Of a DNA stretch of 64,000 bases, positions 9,240-18,290 are shown piece after piece. The notes below the pieces were generated by a model. The model was given only the letters and a program-made list of their open reading frames with translations. It was not told the origin of the DNA and did no database searches. A program made the translations under genes and the position numbers. The DNA is from an uncultured Rhodobiaceae bacterium (GTDB lineage: Bacteria; Pseudomonadota; Alphaproteobacteria; RS24): assembly GCA_937876775.1 (NCBI GenBank), contig CALEFA010000061.1:1-64000 (forward strand). The letters are read 5' to 3'. Positions within the stretch are counted from its first letter, which is position 1, and each line of letters opens with the position of its first letter.

Positions 9240-11452
9240 GATAGATCACCATCCGACCCTTTGGGCGCAGTCTTCTCCCCTTGATTTTGTCTGAGCTTAA
9301 CTTGTTGCTCGACGCGCTCCTTAATCTCACCGAGAACCGCTTCTCTTGGGCCATCCATAACGATCCGGCCTTCATTCATAACGACAACGCGATTGACATT
9401 TGGAAGTAAACCGGGCTTGTGCGTCACCACAATAATGGTGTGATTGTCAGGCATGTTTTTGAACAATTGCTGCATAACGCGGACCTCAGTCTGCGTATCC
9501 ATTGAAGCGGTTGGCTCATCCATAATGAGAATTCTGGGTTTGCCCAAAAGCATTCGGGTAATGCCGACCAACTGTCTTTGGCCGCCAGAAAGGCCTTTCC
9601 CCCCTTCCGAAATAGGCAGATCCAAGCCTTTAGGATGAGATTTTATCGCTTGTGAAAGACCAGTGGCCTGACAGGCTTCCAAAATTTTGGAGTCACTTGC
9701 CAGCGGCAGCCCAAGCAATAAATTGTCGCGCAACGTGCCACTGAACAATCGAACATCTTGAGGCAAGTAACCAATTTTTTCGCGGATGATTTCTGGCGCA
9801 ACATGGAACATGTCTAGATCATCAATCAGCACTTGGCCCTCTTGTGGTTCGACAAAACCACCGAGTAATTTGAGAAGCGTACTTTTCCCGGATCCAACGG
9901 CACCAAGAATGGCCAATCGATCGCCTGGCCGAACCACCAGTTCATCGACACAAACCGCTTGCCCGTCTGGGTCATATCCGAAGCTTACATTCTTGAGCTG
10001 AAGATTCCCAACAATCTCATCTGGAACAAGCAATCTGATATCTGTCGCCCGCTCGCCCGGAAGCGCCATGATTGAATCCAGATTCGCCAGCGCCAATTTA
10101 GCCTGCTGCCACTGCACAATAAGTGACGGAATTTGCGATAAAGGTGAGAGCGCCCGCCCTCCAATAATTGAACAAGCGATAAGTGCGCCCATAGAGAGCT
10201 CGCCAATGGTTATCAAATACGCCCCAGAGGCGACGATTCCTGTATAGCTAATTTGCTGAAACGTTTGCGTCAAATTGCTCGAAAGCGACGATAATGACCT
10301 CAACTTAAGTTCACTAGTAGCGGTAATACTGGTCAGCGTGCGCCATTTCGCCAATGTTTTCCAATCCGCGTTCACTGCTTTCAAAGATTCAATGCCGTCG
10401 ATCGCTTCAATCAACAAACCGTTTTTCTTGTGCGACTCTTCCATATTCTGATTGCTGTAATGCTCAATAGGCTTTCTGAAGAGCAGCCCGACAATCAAGA
10501 GAATGGGCAGGACAATGAGAGGAACCAGGGCAACCTTGCCGCCAATCAGAGCAATCACCCCGATAAAGAAAATAGCAAAAGGCGCATCGGCAAACATAAA
10601 CAAAGTCGAGGAGGTTAGAAAATTCCTGACTGATTCAAAATTGCGAATTTGCGATGCAAAAGTGCCAATAGTTCCCGGTCGCGCGTCTAAGCGAATATCC
10701 AGCGCCTTGCCGAAAAATACAGCGCTCAGGTCTTGGTCGATTGCTTTGGAAACTCGATCCACCATATAAGCGCGAGCCTGCTTAATAATGAGTTCAAACA
10801 GAATAGCAACCAAGACACCAATGGTTAGCACAGTGAGTGTTGAATAGCCCTGCGTCGGCACCACCCGATCATATACTTGCATTGTGTACATGGCCGCACC
10901 AAGACCCACAAAACTCGCCAATAGGCCACCAAAGAGCGCCTCGATAAATACTGAGCGATAGGCCAACATAGACGCAACAAACCATTGAGTTGCAGAACGC
11001 TGATTAGAATCAGCAGCCGATAAACCATCGATTGGTGGCAAAGCAAAAACACCCTCGGATGTCCCTAGAATGTCTTCCCCAGTAATTTCGAATGTGTGTC
11101 TGTCGGCTCGCTCGACGAAATACCTACCTTTGCCCGCAACCCCTCTCAGCAAAATTAGTTCGTTGGTTTCCGCCTCCAGATATAACAGGGGGAAGTCAAC
11201 ATTATGGATGTCAAGAATATCAACAGTCTGTGCAATGGCATGAGTGAAGCGCGTTCTCCATAGCTGTTCAACGGCAGACTTTGGCTCCAGTTCGGATAAA
11301 GCAATGCCATCGACAGAAAACTCTGCCGCTTCCAAACGGAATGACGGCACTGCATGGCCGAGGAAACCTGCATAGCGGCTTAGAACAACGGCCCAGCCAT
11401 GTTTCATGGCCGCTGTTTGATCTTCATCATTGATCATCTTTTCTTCACTCAT
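9236..11452 (-). CDS. Type I secretion ABC transporter with C39-like domain (LapB/HlyB type)
   Basis: The 738-residue protein is a half-transporter that pumps the adhesin across both membranes together with the HlyD and TolC partners. Residues about 1-150 match a C39 peptidase-like fold, but I see no catalytic cysteine; such degenerate domains bind rather than cut the substrate, as in HlyB and LapB. Six membrane segments lie between about 160 and 460. The nucleotide-binding domain has Walker A G-A-V-G-S-G-K-S-T, signature L-S-G-G-Q-R-Q and Walker B I-L-I-M-D-E-P, with the switch histidine in V-V-T-H-K. ATG at 11452 overlaps the stop of the TolC-type gene by 4 bp. Everything fits an active transporter. 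Confidence 0.95.
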   Translation of the reverse strand: MSEEKMINDEDQTAAMKHGWAVVLSRYAGFLGHAVPSFRLEAAEFSVDGIALSELEPKSAVEQLWRTRFTHAIAQTVDILDIHNVDFPLLYLEAETNELILLRGVAGKGRYFVERADRHTFEITGEDILGTSEGVFALPPIDGLSAADSNQRSATQWFVASMLAYRSVFIEALFGGLLASFVGLGAAMYTMQVYDRVVPTQGYSTLTVLTIGVLVAILFELIIKQARAYMVDRVSKAIDQDLSAVFFGKALDIRLDARPGTIGTFASQIRNFESVRNFLTSSTLFMFADAPFAIFFIGVIALIGGKVALVPLIVLPILLIVGLLFRKPIEHYSNQNMEESHKKNGLLIEAIDGIESLKAVNADWKTLAKWRTLTSITATSELKLRSLSSLSSNLTQTFQQISYTGIVASGAYLITIGELSMGALIACSIIGGRALSPLSQIPSLIVQWQQAKLALANLDSIMALPGERATDIRLLVPDEIVGNLQLKNVSFGYDPDGQAVCVDELVVRPGDRLAILGAVGSGKSTLLKLLGGFVEPQEGQVLIDDLDMFHVAPEIIREKIGYLPQDVRLFSGTLRDNLLLGLPLASDSKILEACQATGLSQAIKSHPKGLDLPISEGGKGLSGGQRQLVGITRMLLGKPRILIMDEPTASMDTQTEVRVMQQLFKNMPDNHTIIVVTHKPGLLPNVNRVVVMNEGRIVMDGPREAVLGEIKERVEQQVKLRQNQGEKTAPKGSDGDLS

Positions 11453-12699
11453 AACGTACTGTCACTCACAAAATTTTTGCCACTCAAAACTCCGAGAAGA
11501 AAAGCTGCTTCACATTTAGAGTTCTGAGCCTCAATCAAGCCTATTGAAGACTGGTTATACTCACGCTGGGCATTCACAACATCGAGCCATGTTCTGCGTC
11601 CAACCTTATATTGCGCCAAATAAGATTGAATAAGCCGAAGGTTGGATGACACCAAATCAGTTAGTGACGGCAGGCGTGAATGCGTCGCCCTGTAGTCAAC
11701 CAATAAGGTCGCCATCTCTTCACGTAGATTGCGCTCAGCCTCTTTGATTTCGAAAGAACGTGTTTCGGCTTCTTGCCGCGCAAGATTCATTTTGGACAAG
11801 CTCGACAAGCCATCGCCCAGCGAATATCGCACGGCGAAATAGGTGGTCGTGTCATCCCGAGGAAAACTCGTATCCTCTTCTTTGACGTGCTCCACCCCGA
11901 CGACCAAACGCGGTAATAACTCTGCCCGAGCACGAGATATAAGAGCCATATTGGCCTCTCTTTTTGCCCTCAAACGCGCCAATTCAGGGGAAATTTGCGC
12001 CGCGTCGCGCTCTAAGATATCTACCGACAACCCCTCTGGAACAAGGCATTGGAGCTTGCGTACCTCGCCGACGGAGAGTCCGGTTAGTGCCGTAAGGTTT
12101 TCCCGCAAGCGCCCGGCTTCCCCGATCAGCTGCTGTTCTTCCGATTTGGCCTGCGAAATCCGCGCCTGCACTGTGACCCTGTCAGAACGCGGGCTCACCC
12201 CCCCTTTGACGCGTTTATTGATCGTATATTCGAGCTTGCTTAGCTCCGCTATATTGGCCCTAACCTGATCTAATTTTTCTGAAACTCGACGCAAAGAAAT
12301 ATAGTTAGTGCCTATTTGTCTGATGACCTGCTGCCTAGTCTCTAGAGCGCTGGCTTGGGAGGATATAAAATCTAAATTGGCGGCCTTAATTCCCGAAACA
12401 ATAGCGCCACCAGACCATATGGGTTGCTCAACTGTGACGGTAGTTTCACGGGTACCTTCGCGGCGATTCTTCATCCCATAGGTCAATGACGGATAACGCG
12501 CCCATTGAGCCACGCTTAGTTGGAATGAAGCTTCGTCGACCTTCGACTCAGATATTTGAAAAGACGGATTTGCGTCCACGCGCAAAAGCAGGTCATCCAA
12601 AGACATAGGCATTTCCGCCTGCGCTAGCTGTATCGTGAGAACCATACCCGAGAGGATGAAGATACCTATCCGTGAGAATGACCGGCCAATAAAAAACAA
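11449..12699 (-). CDS. TolC-family outer membrane protein, type I secretion
   Basis: First gene of the secretion operon, giving the outer membrane channel. The protein has a signal peptide ending near A-Q-A-E-M and then the long helical repeats of the outer membrane efflux family, including A-R-A-E-L-L-P-R-L and the C-terminal Y-K-V-G-R-R-T-W-L-D-V-V-N-A-Q-R-E-Y pattern. I place the start at TTG 12699 because a perfect AGGAGGAGG lies at 12706-12714 with a 6-nt spacer. A longer reading from GTG at 12726 would translate this ribosome site as three rare-codon arginines and has no site of its own. From 12699 the protein has about 416 residues, normal for the family. It is probably controlled by the palindrome at 12878-12893. 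Confidence 0.93.
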   Translation of the reverse strand: MFFIGRSFSRIGIFILSGMVLTIQLAQAEMPMSLDDLLLRVDANPSFQISESKVDEASFQLSVAQWARYPSLTYGMKNRREGTRETTVTVEQPIWSGGAIVSGIKAANLDFISSQASALETRQQVIRQIGTNYISLRRVSEKLDQVRANIAELSKLEYTINKRVKGGVSPRSDRVTVQARISQAKSEEQQLIGEAGRLRENLTALTGLSVGEVRKLQCLVPEGLSVDILERDAAQISPELARLRAKREANMALISRARAELLPRLVVGVEHVKEEDTSFPRDDTTTYFAVRYSLGDGLSSLSKMNLARQEAETRSFEIKEAERNLREEMATLLVDYRATHSRLPSLTDLVSSNLRLIQSYLAQYKVGRRTWLDVVNAQREYNQSSIGLIEAQNSKCEAAFLLGVLSGKNFVSDSTL

Positions 12700-13028
12700 T
12701 TTTAACCTCCTCCTCACTTTACACACATCGGAAACGCATCGCTCCGTTCATTCAAACTCGAGACGAACATTCCCAGTTACCAGAGTTTGCTTTAGCTAAA
12801 TGATTGATTTTCATATCGCTTTCTGAGGTCAGCCCACTTCTACTTTCAAATCTAGGCTGAATAAAACGCTAGGGAAATACCATGAACATGGTAAGTCGGT
12901 AATCCTGCGAATGTGACCTTAGAGGGAGGTGAAGGCGAAAGATTTAGGGTTCAGCCCATAGGCCGCCAAGAGTGAATTGGTCAAGGGTACCAAATCAGTT
13001 TTATTTTTATTATCGGTGGGCGTAAAAA
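12700..13028. other. Intergenic region upstream of the secretion operon
   Basis: About 330 bp separate the secretion operon (leftward) from the 3' end of the SDR gene. It holds the leader and promoter region of the operon, the AGGAGGAGG ribosome site and the perfect palindrome at 12878-12893. No open frame with a credible ribosome site is visible on either strand. The stretch from 12894 to 13028 shows nothing recognisable; no clear terminator for the SDR gene was seen. Confidence 0.6.
12878..12893. promoter_or_regulatory. Perfect 7-2-7 palindrome upstream of the secretion operon
   Basis: TACCATGAACATGGTA is a perfect inverted repeat of 7-mers around AA. Read on the minus strand, toward the secretion operon, it becomes TACCATGTTCATGGTA, nearly identical to the site at 206-221 in the same orientation relative to its gene. 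The match also continues a few bases downstream (TATCTC against TATTTC). It lies about 180 bp upstream of the TolC-type start. A NarL-type regulator is the likely binder. Confidence 0.65.
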
Positions 13029-13880
13029 TTAGTCTTTATTTAACCCCATTTGCTTGGCAATCATCCGGTCGGCTAGGCGTTTTGGTAAACGCGACAAGAG
13101 CGTGTTTTGCACCCATTGCGCATCCAGCGTGTAGCGCGTTTTCGCCGCCTTGCCCTGAAAAATCTCCAGCGCCCGATTGGCAATCACCTCTGGCGCATAT
13201 CCGGATTTTTCCATTTTCCCGGTCATTTTCAGCATCGTTTCTAATGGCTTTTGAAAAGCCGAATTACTGGCCCGCGCCAGCAAATCATCAGCGTCGAATT
13301 TTTCCCAAATCGGCGTTTTAATCGGCCCCGGGGCAATCACCACCACATCAATGCCAAACAACATAAGCTCGCGTCGCAGCGCCTCGGAAAACCCTTCAAG
13401 ACCAAATTTGCTCATATTATAGGCGCCCATCAATGGCATGCCGACAGCCCCTGACACCGAACTAATATTGATAATCTTGCCAGCCTCGCCGCCGCGCGAT
13501 GTATCGGCACCAAGCGCATTCAAAAACGCTTGCGTGCAATGAAACACACCCATGAGATTGACATCAAATTGGGTTTGGAACTCTTCCGGCGACAGATTTT
13601 GTATCGCGCCGACAACGGCGATGCCGGCATTATTGACCAGCCCCGCCAGTTTCTCACCCTGTAATAGGGTTTCAACGTGAGCCGCCGCCGCGTCTACCGC
13701 CTGACGATCGGTTACATCAAAAATTAGCGGAACGAAATTCTCGCCCAATTCAGCAATCAGACCGTCGCCGTCAGCCGCCTTGCGGACAGAGCCAAACACG
13801 CGAAAACCATTGGCCACCAGAGTGGCCGCTATTTGACGTCCAATGCCAGTCGAGACACCGGTTACAACAATTGACTTCAT
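13029..13880 (-). CDS. Short-chain dehydrogenase/reductase
   Basis: This 283-residue enzyme is a classical SDR with a Rossmann fold. The cofactor motif is T-G-V-S-T-G-I-G (7-14), N-N-A-G is at 83-86, and the catalytic set is S141 or S143, Y154 and K158. Arg residues after the second strand hint at NADP, but this is weak. It follows the P450 gene on the same strand after 99 bp and has its own AAAGGAG ribosome site, so it may oxidise an alcohol made by that P450. The substrate is unknown. Length and motifs indicate an intact enzyme. Confidence 0.9.
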   Translation of the reverse strand: MKSIVVTGVSTGIGRQIAATLVANGFRVFGSVRKAADGDGLIAELGENFVPLIFDVTDRQAVDAAAAHVETLLQGEKLAGLVNNAGIAVVGAIQNLSPEEFQTQFDVNLMGVFHCTQAFLNALGADTSRGGEAGKIINISSVSGAVGMPLMGAYNMSKFGLEGFSEALRRELMLFGIDVVVIAPGPIKTPIWEKFDADDLLARASNSAFQKPLETMLKMTGKMEKSGYAPEVIANRALEIFQGKAAKTRYTLDAQWVQNTLLSRLPKRLADRMIAKQMGLNKD

Positions 13881-13979
13881 AACAAGCTCCTTTTGAGAAT
13901 TTTAGGCTAGCACAGTATCGCAGCGTCCGACTTGATTTTCACGCGCCACAGATGAGCAGCCCTCAAACTAGCCGTAATT

Positions 13980-15254
13980 CTAGTCTTTTAGTGTAAATTC
14001 AATTGGCACTGAAAACGGGCCAGAGACAAAACTGGCGCCGACACGTTTAACCGGGCCGGTCAGGGCGACAGATTTCAAGCGCGGCAAAAGCTCTTCCCAG
14101 AAAATTCGCATTTCCAAACGCGCCAAATGCTGGCCAAGGCACACATGGGCGCCGTAGCCGAGAGCCATATGGCGGTTCGGCTTGCGAGTGATGTCAAATT
14201 CAAATGGGTTTTCATAAACATCTTCATCACGATTGGCGCTGGCGAAATTAATCATCATCCAATCGTCTTTCTTAATGTCGATACCACGAATTTGCGTGTC
14301 CCGCGTTGGCGACCGCATGAAATGTTTGACCGGCGACTCCCAACGAATACTCTCTTCTACAAAACCGGGAATTAACGATGGGTCATCCTGCAATTTTTTC
14401 AGAAGCGATGGATCTTCGCACAGCGCGATCATGCCGGCCGACGTTGAATTGGAAGTTGTGTCATGGCCCGCCGTGGCGGTGATGGTATAGTAACCAAAGG
14501 TTTCAATTTCCCCCAACGGCGCGCCGTTAACCTGCCCATTGGCGAACAGGCTGGCCAAATCGTCTTTCGGGTCTTTGCGGCGCGCTTCCGTGAGGGCTGA
14601 AAAATAAGCAAAACATTCCATGGAAATTTCGCTGAGCGCCTGCTGCTGTTGCTGCGGCGTCTCATAAATCTTGCCAGTGGCATTGGCCTCGGAATCGCTA
14701 CTGCCAAACACTTCCTGCGTCAAACGCAGCATCATGTCTTCAGCCTCATCCTCAACCCCCATCACGTTCATAATCACCCGCAAAGGATAACGCAGAGCAA
14801 TATCAGGCGCGAAGTCACATTTCCCATCGGCCTGTTGTAGGCGCTCAATCGTCTGCCCCATTAAATGACGAATGCGCGGCTCAAGATTGCGCAGCGAGCG
14901 CGGGCCAAACCAAGAGGCGGTTAAATCTCGATAGGCCTTGTGTTTCTCGCCATCCATTTGCACCAGAGTCAAAAAACGGTGCGGCGAGCCAACTTCTTCA
15001 ATCGTTAATTGATTGGTCACCTCGTCAACCAGCACTGTCGCTTTATCGCCAGCGTGGAATAATTCATTGTCACTTTCAATTGCCTGCACATCAGCGAATT
15101 TGGAGATAAACCAAAAAGGCTCATGGCCCTTAGGAGCGGCCAAAGCGACCGGCGCGGTGGTGCGCAATTCGGTGAAAAGCTCATGAAGTCGATCGAGATC
15201 TTTATAGGTTTCCGGTGCCACAAGGGCCGCCGCCAATTCTGGTTTCATATGCAT
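13980..15254 (-). CDS. Cytochrome P450
   Basis: The 424-residue soluble P450 uses O2 and two electrons to hydroxylate a small hydrophobic substrate. The oxygen-binding I-helix motif A-G-H-D-T-T-S is near 262, the E-x-x-R pair near 300-303, and the heme loop L-G-Y-G-A-H-V-C-L-G carries the thiolate cysteine near 370. The usual leading Phe of the heme loop is Leu, seen in other bacterial P450s. No membrane anchor is present. No ferredoxin or ferredoxin reductase gene is in the neighbourhood, so electrons must come from elsewhere. A strong GGGAGGGG precedes the ATG. The gene diverges from the acyl-CoA ligase at 15400 and leads into an SDR. Confidence 0.95.
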   Translation of the reverse strand: MHMKPELAAALVAPETYKDLDRLHELFTELRTTAPVALAAPKGHEPFWFISKFADVQAIESDNELFHAGDKATVLVDEVTNQLTIEEVGSPHRFLTLVQMDGEKHKAYRDLTASWFGPRSLRNLEPRIRHLMGQTIERLQQADGKCDFAPDIALRYPLRVIMNVMGVEDEAEDMMLRLTQEVFGSSDSEANATGKIYETPQQQQQALSEISMECFAYFSALTEARRKDPKDDLASLFANGQVNGAPLGEIETFGYYTITATAGHDTTSNSTSAGMIALCEDPSLLKKLQDDPSLIPGFVEESIRWESPVKHFMRSPTRDTQIRGIDIKKDDWMMINFASANRDEDVYENPFEFDITRKPNRHMALGYGAHVCLGQHLARLEMRIFWEELLPRLKSVALTGPVKRVGASFVSGPFSVPIEFTLKD

Positions 15255-15399
15255 CGGATATCCCCTCCCTAAAGCTCCCTAGAAATATTATCATAAGACA
15301 GAAAATTGACTAGCCTGTATGCTCATCAGCGGGTAGCCCTTGAACCGACACAATGTTTTCAATAGGCTCTAGACTGTAAAATTTGGTCTGGAGGAAATC

Positions 15400-16953
15400 A
15401 TGCAACTTACACAATTTCTGCACGCGGCCGCTGACGCGCGCCCTAATGCCACCGCCACTATTTTCGGCGAGCGACAACAAAGCTGGGCCGCGCACCGAGA
15501 TCGGGTCAGCCGCTTGGCCGCCGCCATTCGTGCCTTGGGCGGCAAGCCCAATGACCGCGTTGCTATTCTGGCACTAAACTCCGACCGTTATAGCGAATAT
15601 TACCATGCCTGCTGGTGGGCGGGTGTCGCTGTGGTGCCAATGAATGTGCGTTGGACGGCGATAGAAAACGCCTATTCACTAAATGATTCAGAAGCGCATA
15701 TTCTTTTCGTCGACAAGGCCTTCGCGCCAGTTGTTGCGGCGATTCAAAATGACTGTCCGCATTTGAAAACCATCATCTACCTCGATGATGATACGCCAGA
15801 AGGCATGCTGGCCTATGAGGATTTGATTGCCAATCACCAACCTTGCGCCGATGCCGAGCGGCAGGGTGAAGATTTGGCTGGTCTTTATTATACTGGGGGC
15901 ACAACCGGTTTTCCCAAAGGCGTGATGCTGCCGCATCGGGCGATTTGGTATAATAATCTGGTGATTGCAAAAATGCTGAGCGGCGAACCCGAGTCACGCT
16001 ATCTGCATGCTGCGCCCATGTTCCATCTGGCCGATGGCGCAGCGGGTGGCGGCATGTCAGCCATGGGAGCCTGCCATGTATATGTGCCCATGTTCGATGT
16101 TGACGCGGTGATGACAGCGATTGAAACCCATCAGGTTACCCACGGCCTTCTGGTGCCAACAATGATTGGCATGTTGCTGAACAGCCCGAATTTCGACCCG
16201 AAACGTCTCAGTTCATTGCAATATTTGCTCTATGGCGCCTCGCCCATGCCAGAAGGCTTGCTGACAACACTGATCGAACGCATGCCGGATTTGAAAATCG
16301 TTCAAGGCTATGGGCAAACCGAGCTGGCGCCGATTATTTCAACGCTTCAGCCGGAATTTCATGTGCTGGGCAGCGAGAAGTCGAAACTGCGGTCCGCCGG
16401 ACGCGCCGCGCCGGGCACGCAAATCAAAATTGTCGATGAGCAGGGCAATCGCGTCGCAACCGGCGAAGTAGGCGAAATCGTTGCCCGCAATATGGGGGTC
16501 ATGCAGGGCTATTGGAAACTCGAGGAGCAAACCGGCGCCACCTTGGTCGATGGCTGGGTGCACACGGGTGATGGCGCCTATATGGATGAAGATGGGTTTA
16601 TTTTCATCGCTGACCGCATCAAAGATATGATTGTTACCGGCGGCGAGAATGTATTTTCAGCCGAAGTCGAAAGCGCTATTTCAACCCATGAGGCGGTAGC
16701 CGAAGTGGCGGTGATCGGCATTCCCGACGATAAATGGGGCGAGGCAGTGCATGCCATCATTGTGCCGAAAGATGGCGCAACGCTGAGCGTTGATGAAGTT
16801 GTCGAACATTGCCGCCCACAGATTGCCAATTATAAATTGCCACGGTCAATTACTCTGCGCGATACGCCACTGCCAGTCTCCGGCGCCGGCAAAGTGCTTA
16901 AAAGAGATTTGCGTATTCCTTATTGGGGCGATAAAGAAAGACAAGTCAATTAG
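15400..16953 (+). CDS. Acyl-CoA synthetase (AMP-forming)
   Basis: The 517-residue enzyme belongs to the adenylate-forming family and should activate a carboxylic acid to its CoA thioester. The P-loop Y-T-G-G-T-T-G-F-P-K-G lies near 164-174, the adenine motif G-Y-G-Q-T-E near 303-308, the hinge region H-T-G-D-G near 388 and the catalytic lysine in G-A-G-K-V-L-K near 496. A GGAGG site precedes the ATG. The gene diverges from the P450, sharing a 145-bp promoter region, which suggests both act on one compound class: oxidation, then CoA activation. The acid (medium-chain, aryl or terpenoid) cannot be told. Confidence 0.93.
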   Translation: MQLTQFLHAAADARPNATATIFGERQQSWAAHRDRVSRLAAAIRALGGKPNDRVAILALNSDRYSEYYHACWWAGVAVVPMNVRWTAIENAYSLNDSEAHILFVDKAFAPVVAAIQNDCPHLKTIIYLDDDTPEGMLAYEDLIANHQPCADAERQGEDLAGLYYTGGTTGFPKGVMLPHRAIWYNNLVIAKMLSGEPESRYLHAAPMFHLADGAAGGGMSAMGACHVYVPMFDVDAVMTAIETHQVTHGLLVPTMIGMLLNSPNFDPKRLSSLQYLLYGASPMPEGLLTTLIERMPDLKIVQGYGQTELAPIISTLQPEFHVLGSEKSKLRSAGRAAPGTQIKIVDEQGNRVATGEVGEIVARNMGVMQGYWKLEEQTGATLVDGWVHTGDGAYMDEDGFIFIADRIKDMIVTGGENVFSAEVESAISTHEAVAEVAVIGIPDDKWGEAVHAIIVPKDGATLSVDEVVEHCRPQIANYKLPRSITLRDTPLPVSGAGKVLKRDLRIPYWGDKERQVN

Positions 16954-16997
16954 CCCAAAGCCCTAGCCATAAGCGCCGATCGCGCAAGGAAATTGGT

Positions 16998-18290
16998 ATG
17001 AGTAAAGAACAACCAATCATCATCATTGGTGGTGGCCTAACTGGCGTGACCACACTTTACGAATTGGTTAGCCGCAACATACCGGCGATTCTTATTGATA
17101 GCGAAAGCACGGTTGCGCAAGGCACCAGCTATGCCAATGGTGGCGTCTTACACCCAAGCCTGCCAGACCCATGGAACACGCCAAATATCGCGCCCGTGCT
17201 TCTGGCTTCTTTGTTTGATCGCAATGCACCGATTAAACTTCATCTGGCCCAAGTGCCCGCTTTGCTTGGCTGGGGCATGCAGTTTTTGCGCAATTCTGTG
17301 TTGTCGCGCCATCTTGCCATCACCCAAGCAAATTTTGATCTGGCCAATTACTCAACGCGGCAAACAGATGCTTTGCAGCAGTTTCTGGGTCTTAAATTCG
17401 AAGATGCCGCCCCCGGCACGCTGAAAATTTTCCGTAATCCGCAGGAGCGTGAGGCGGCTCTGCGTCTGGCTGATTTTCTTGCCCCGCAAGGCCTCACCCA
17501 TCAGCTTCTCGACCGCGACGCTTTGCTAACGCGTGAGCCATCCGTGGCCAATGCAACAACGCCGATAAGTGGCGCCCTGTTATTTCCCGATGACCGCATT
17601 GGCAATGCGCGGCTGTTTTGTGCGCAGCTGGCCGAGCACGCCATCGCCCGAGGTGGCGAGATCAGATATGCCACCACCGCCAAACAGCTTCTGGTTAAAA
17701 ACGGCCAGCTTGTTGGCGTCCGCCTGGCCGAGGAAGATCTGTTCGGCCAAGTGGTGATATGTGCGGGTGTCGGCGCGCCGAAATTGACCGCCCAGCTGGG
17801 AGTGAAATTGCCGATTCGTCCAGCCAAAGGTTATTCGATTACCCTCAAGGCCGATCAGCTAACCGCGGCACAACCGGTGCATCCTCTGGTTGACGCCAGC
17901 CTGCATATTGCCGTGACCCCGTTGGGCCAGCATTTGCGGGTGCTGGGCATGGCGGAATTTATTGGCATGGATCGCCAGCTTGATCCGCATCGGGTGACCA
18001 TGCTGCGGCAATTCTTTGAACAATTATTGCCTGATGTGGCCGAACAACTAGACTGGCAAACAGCCGAGAACTGGTGCGGTCTGCGACCGATGTCATCGGA
18101 TGGCCGGCCATTTATTGGCCCGACACCGATGCAGGGTTTATGGTTAAACTGCGGCCATGGCCATTTAGGCTGGACCAAAGCGGTGGGGTCGGCGCGCTTA
18201 CTGGCCGACCAGATTGCCGGCAGAAAACCGGAAATCAATCCAGCGCCCTTCGCCTATGACAAGCGCCAACGGCTCAGTATTTTCGCCTAA
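16998..18290 (+). CDS. DadA-like FAD-dependent D-amino-acid dehydrogenase/oxidase
   Basis: The 430-residue protein belongs to the DAO/DadA superfamily. The FAD motif I-I-I-G-G-G-L-T-G-V-T is at 7-17, followed by the S-Y-A-N-G-G-V-L-H segment typical of DadA and a C-terminal G-L-R-P-M-S-S-D-G-R-P motif around 358-368. It likely oxidises a D-amino acid or other secondary amine to the imine or keto acid. An AAGGA site precedes the ATG. It follows the acyl-CoA ligase by 44 bp, so they may be cotranscribed. Its stop overlaps the stop of the convergent MFS gene. The nearby RidA gene could clear reactive imines made by such an oxidase. Confidence 0.87.
   Translation: MSKEQPIIIIGGGLTGVTTLYELVSRNIPAILIDSESTVAQGTSYANGGVLHPSLPDPWNTPNIAPVLLASLFDRNAPIKLHLAQVPALLGWGMQFLRNSVLSRHLAITQANFDLANYSTRQTDALQQFLGLKFEDAAPGTLKIFRNPQEREAALRLADFLAPQGLTHQLLDRDALLTREPSVANATTPISGALLFPDDRIGNARLFCAQLAEHAIARGGEIRYATTAKQLLVKNGQLVGVRLAEEDLFGQVVICAGVGAPKLTAQLGVKLPIRPAKGYSITLKADQLTAAQPVHPLVDASLHIAVTPLGQHLRVLGMAEFIGMDRQLDPHRVTMLRQFFEQLLPDVAEQLDWQTAENWCGLRPMSSDGRPFIGPTPMQGLWLNCGHGHLGWTKAVGSARLLADQIAGRKPEINPAPFAYDKRQRLSIFA

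Noticed and set aside
15300-15330. Sigma-70 promoter TTGACT near 15306 for the acyl-CoA ligase
   Set aside because: No -10 box at the right spacing on the plus strand; left out of the features.
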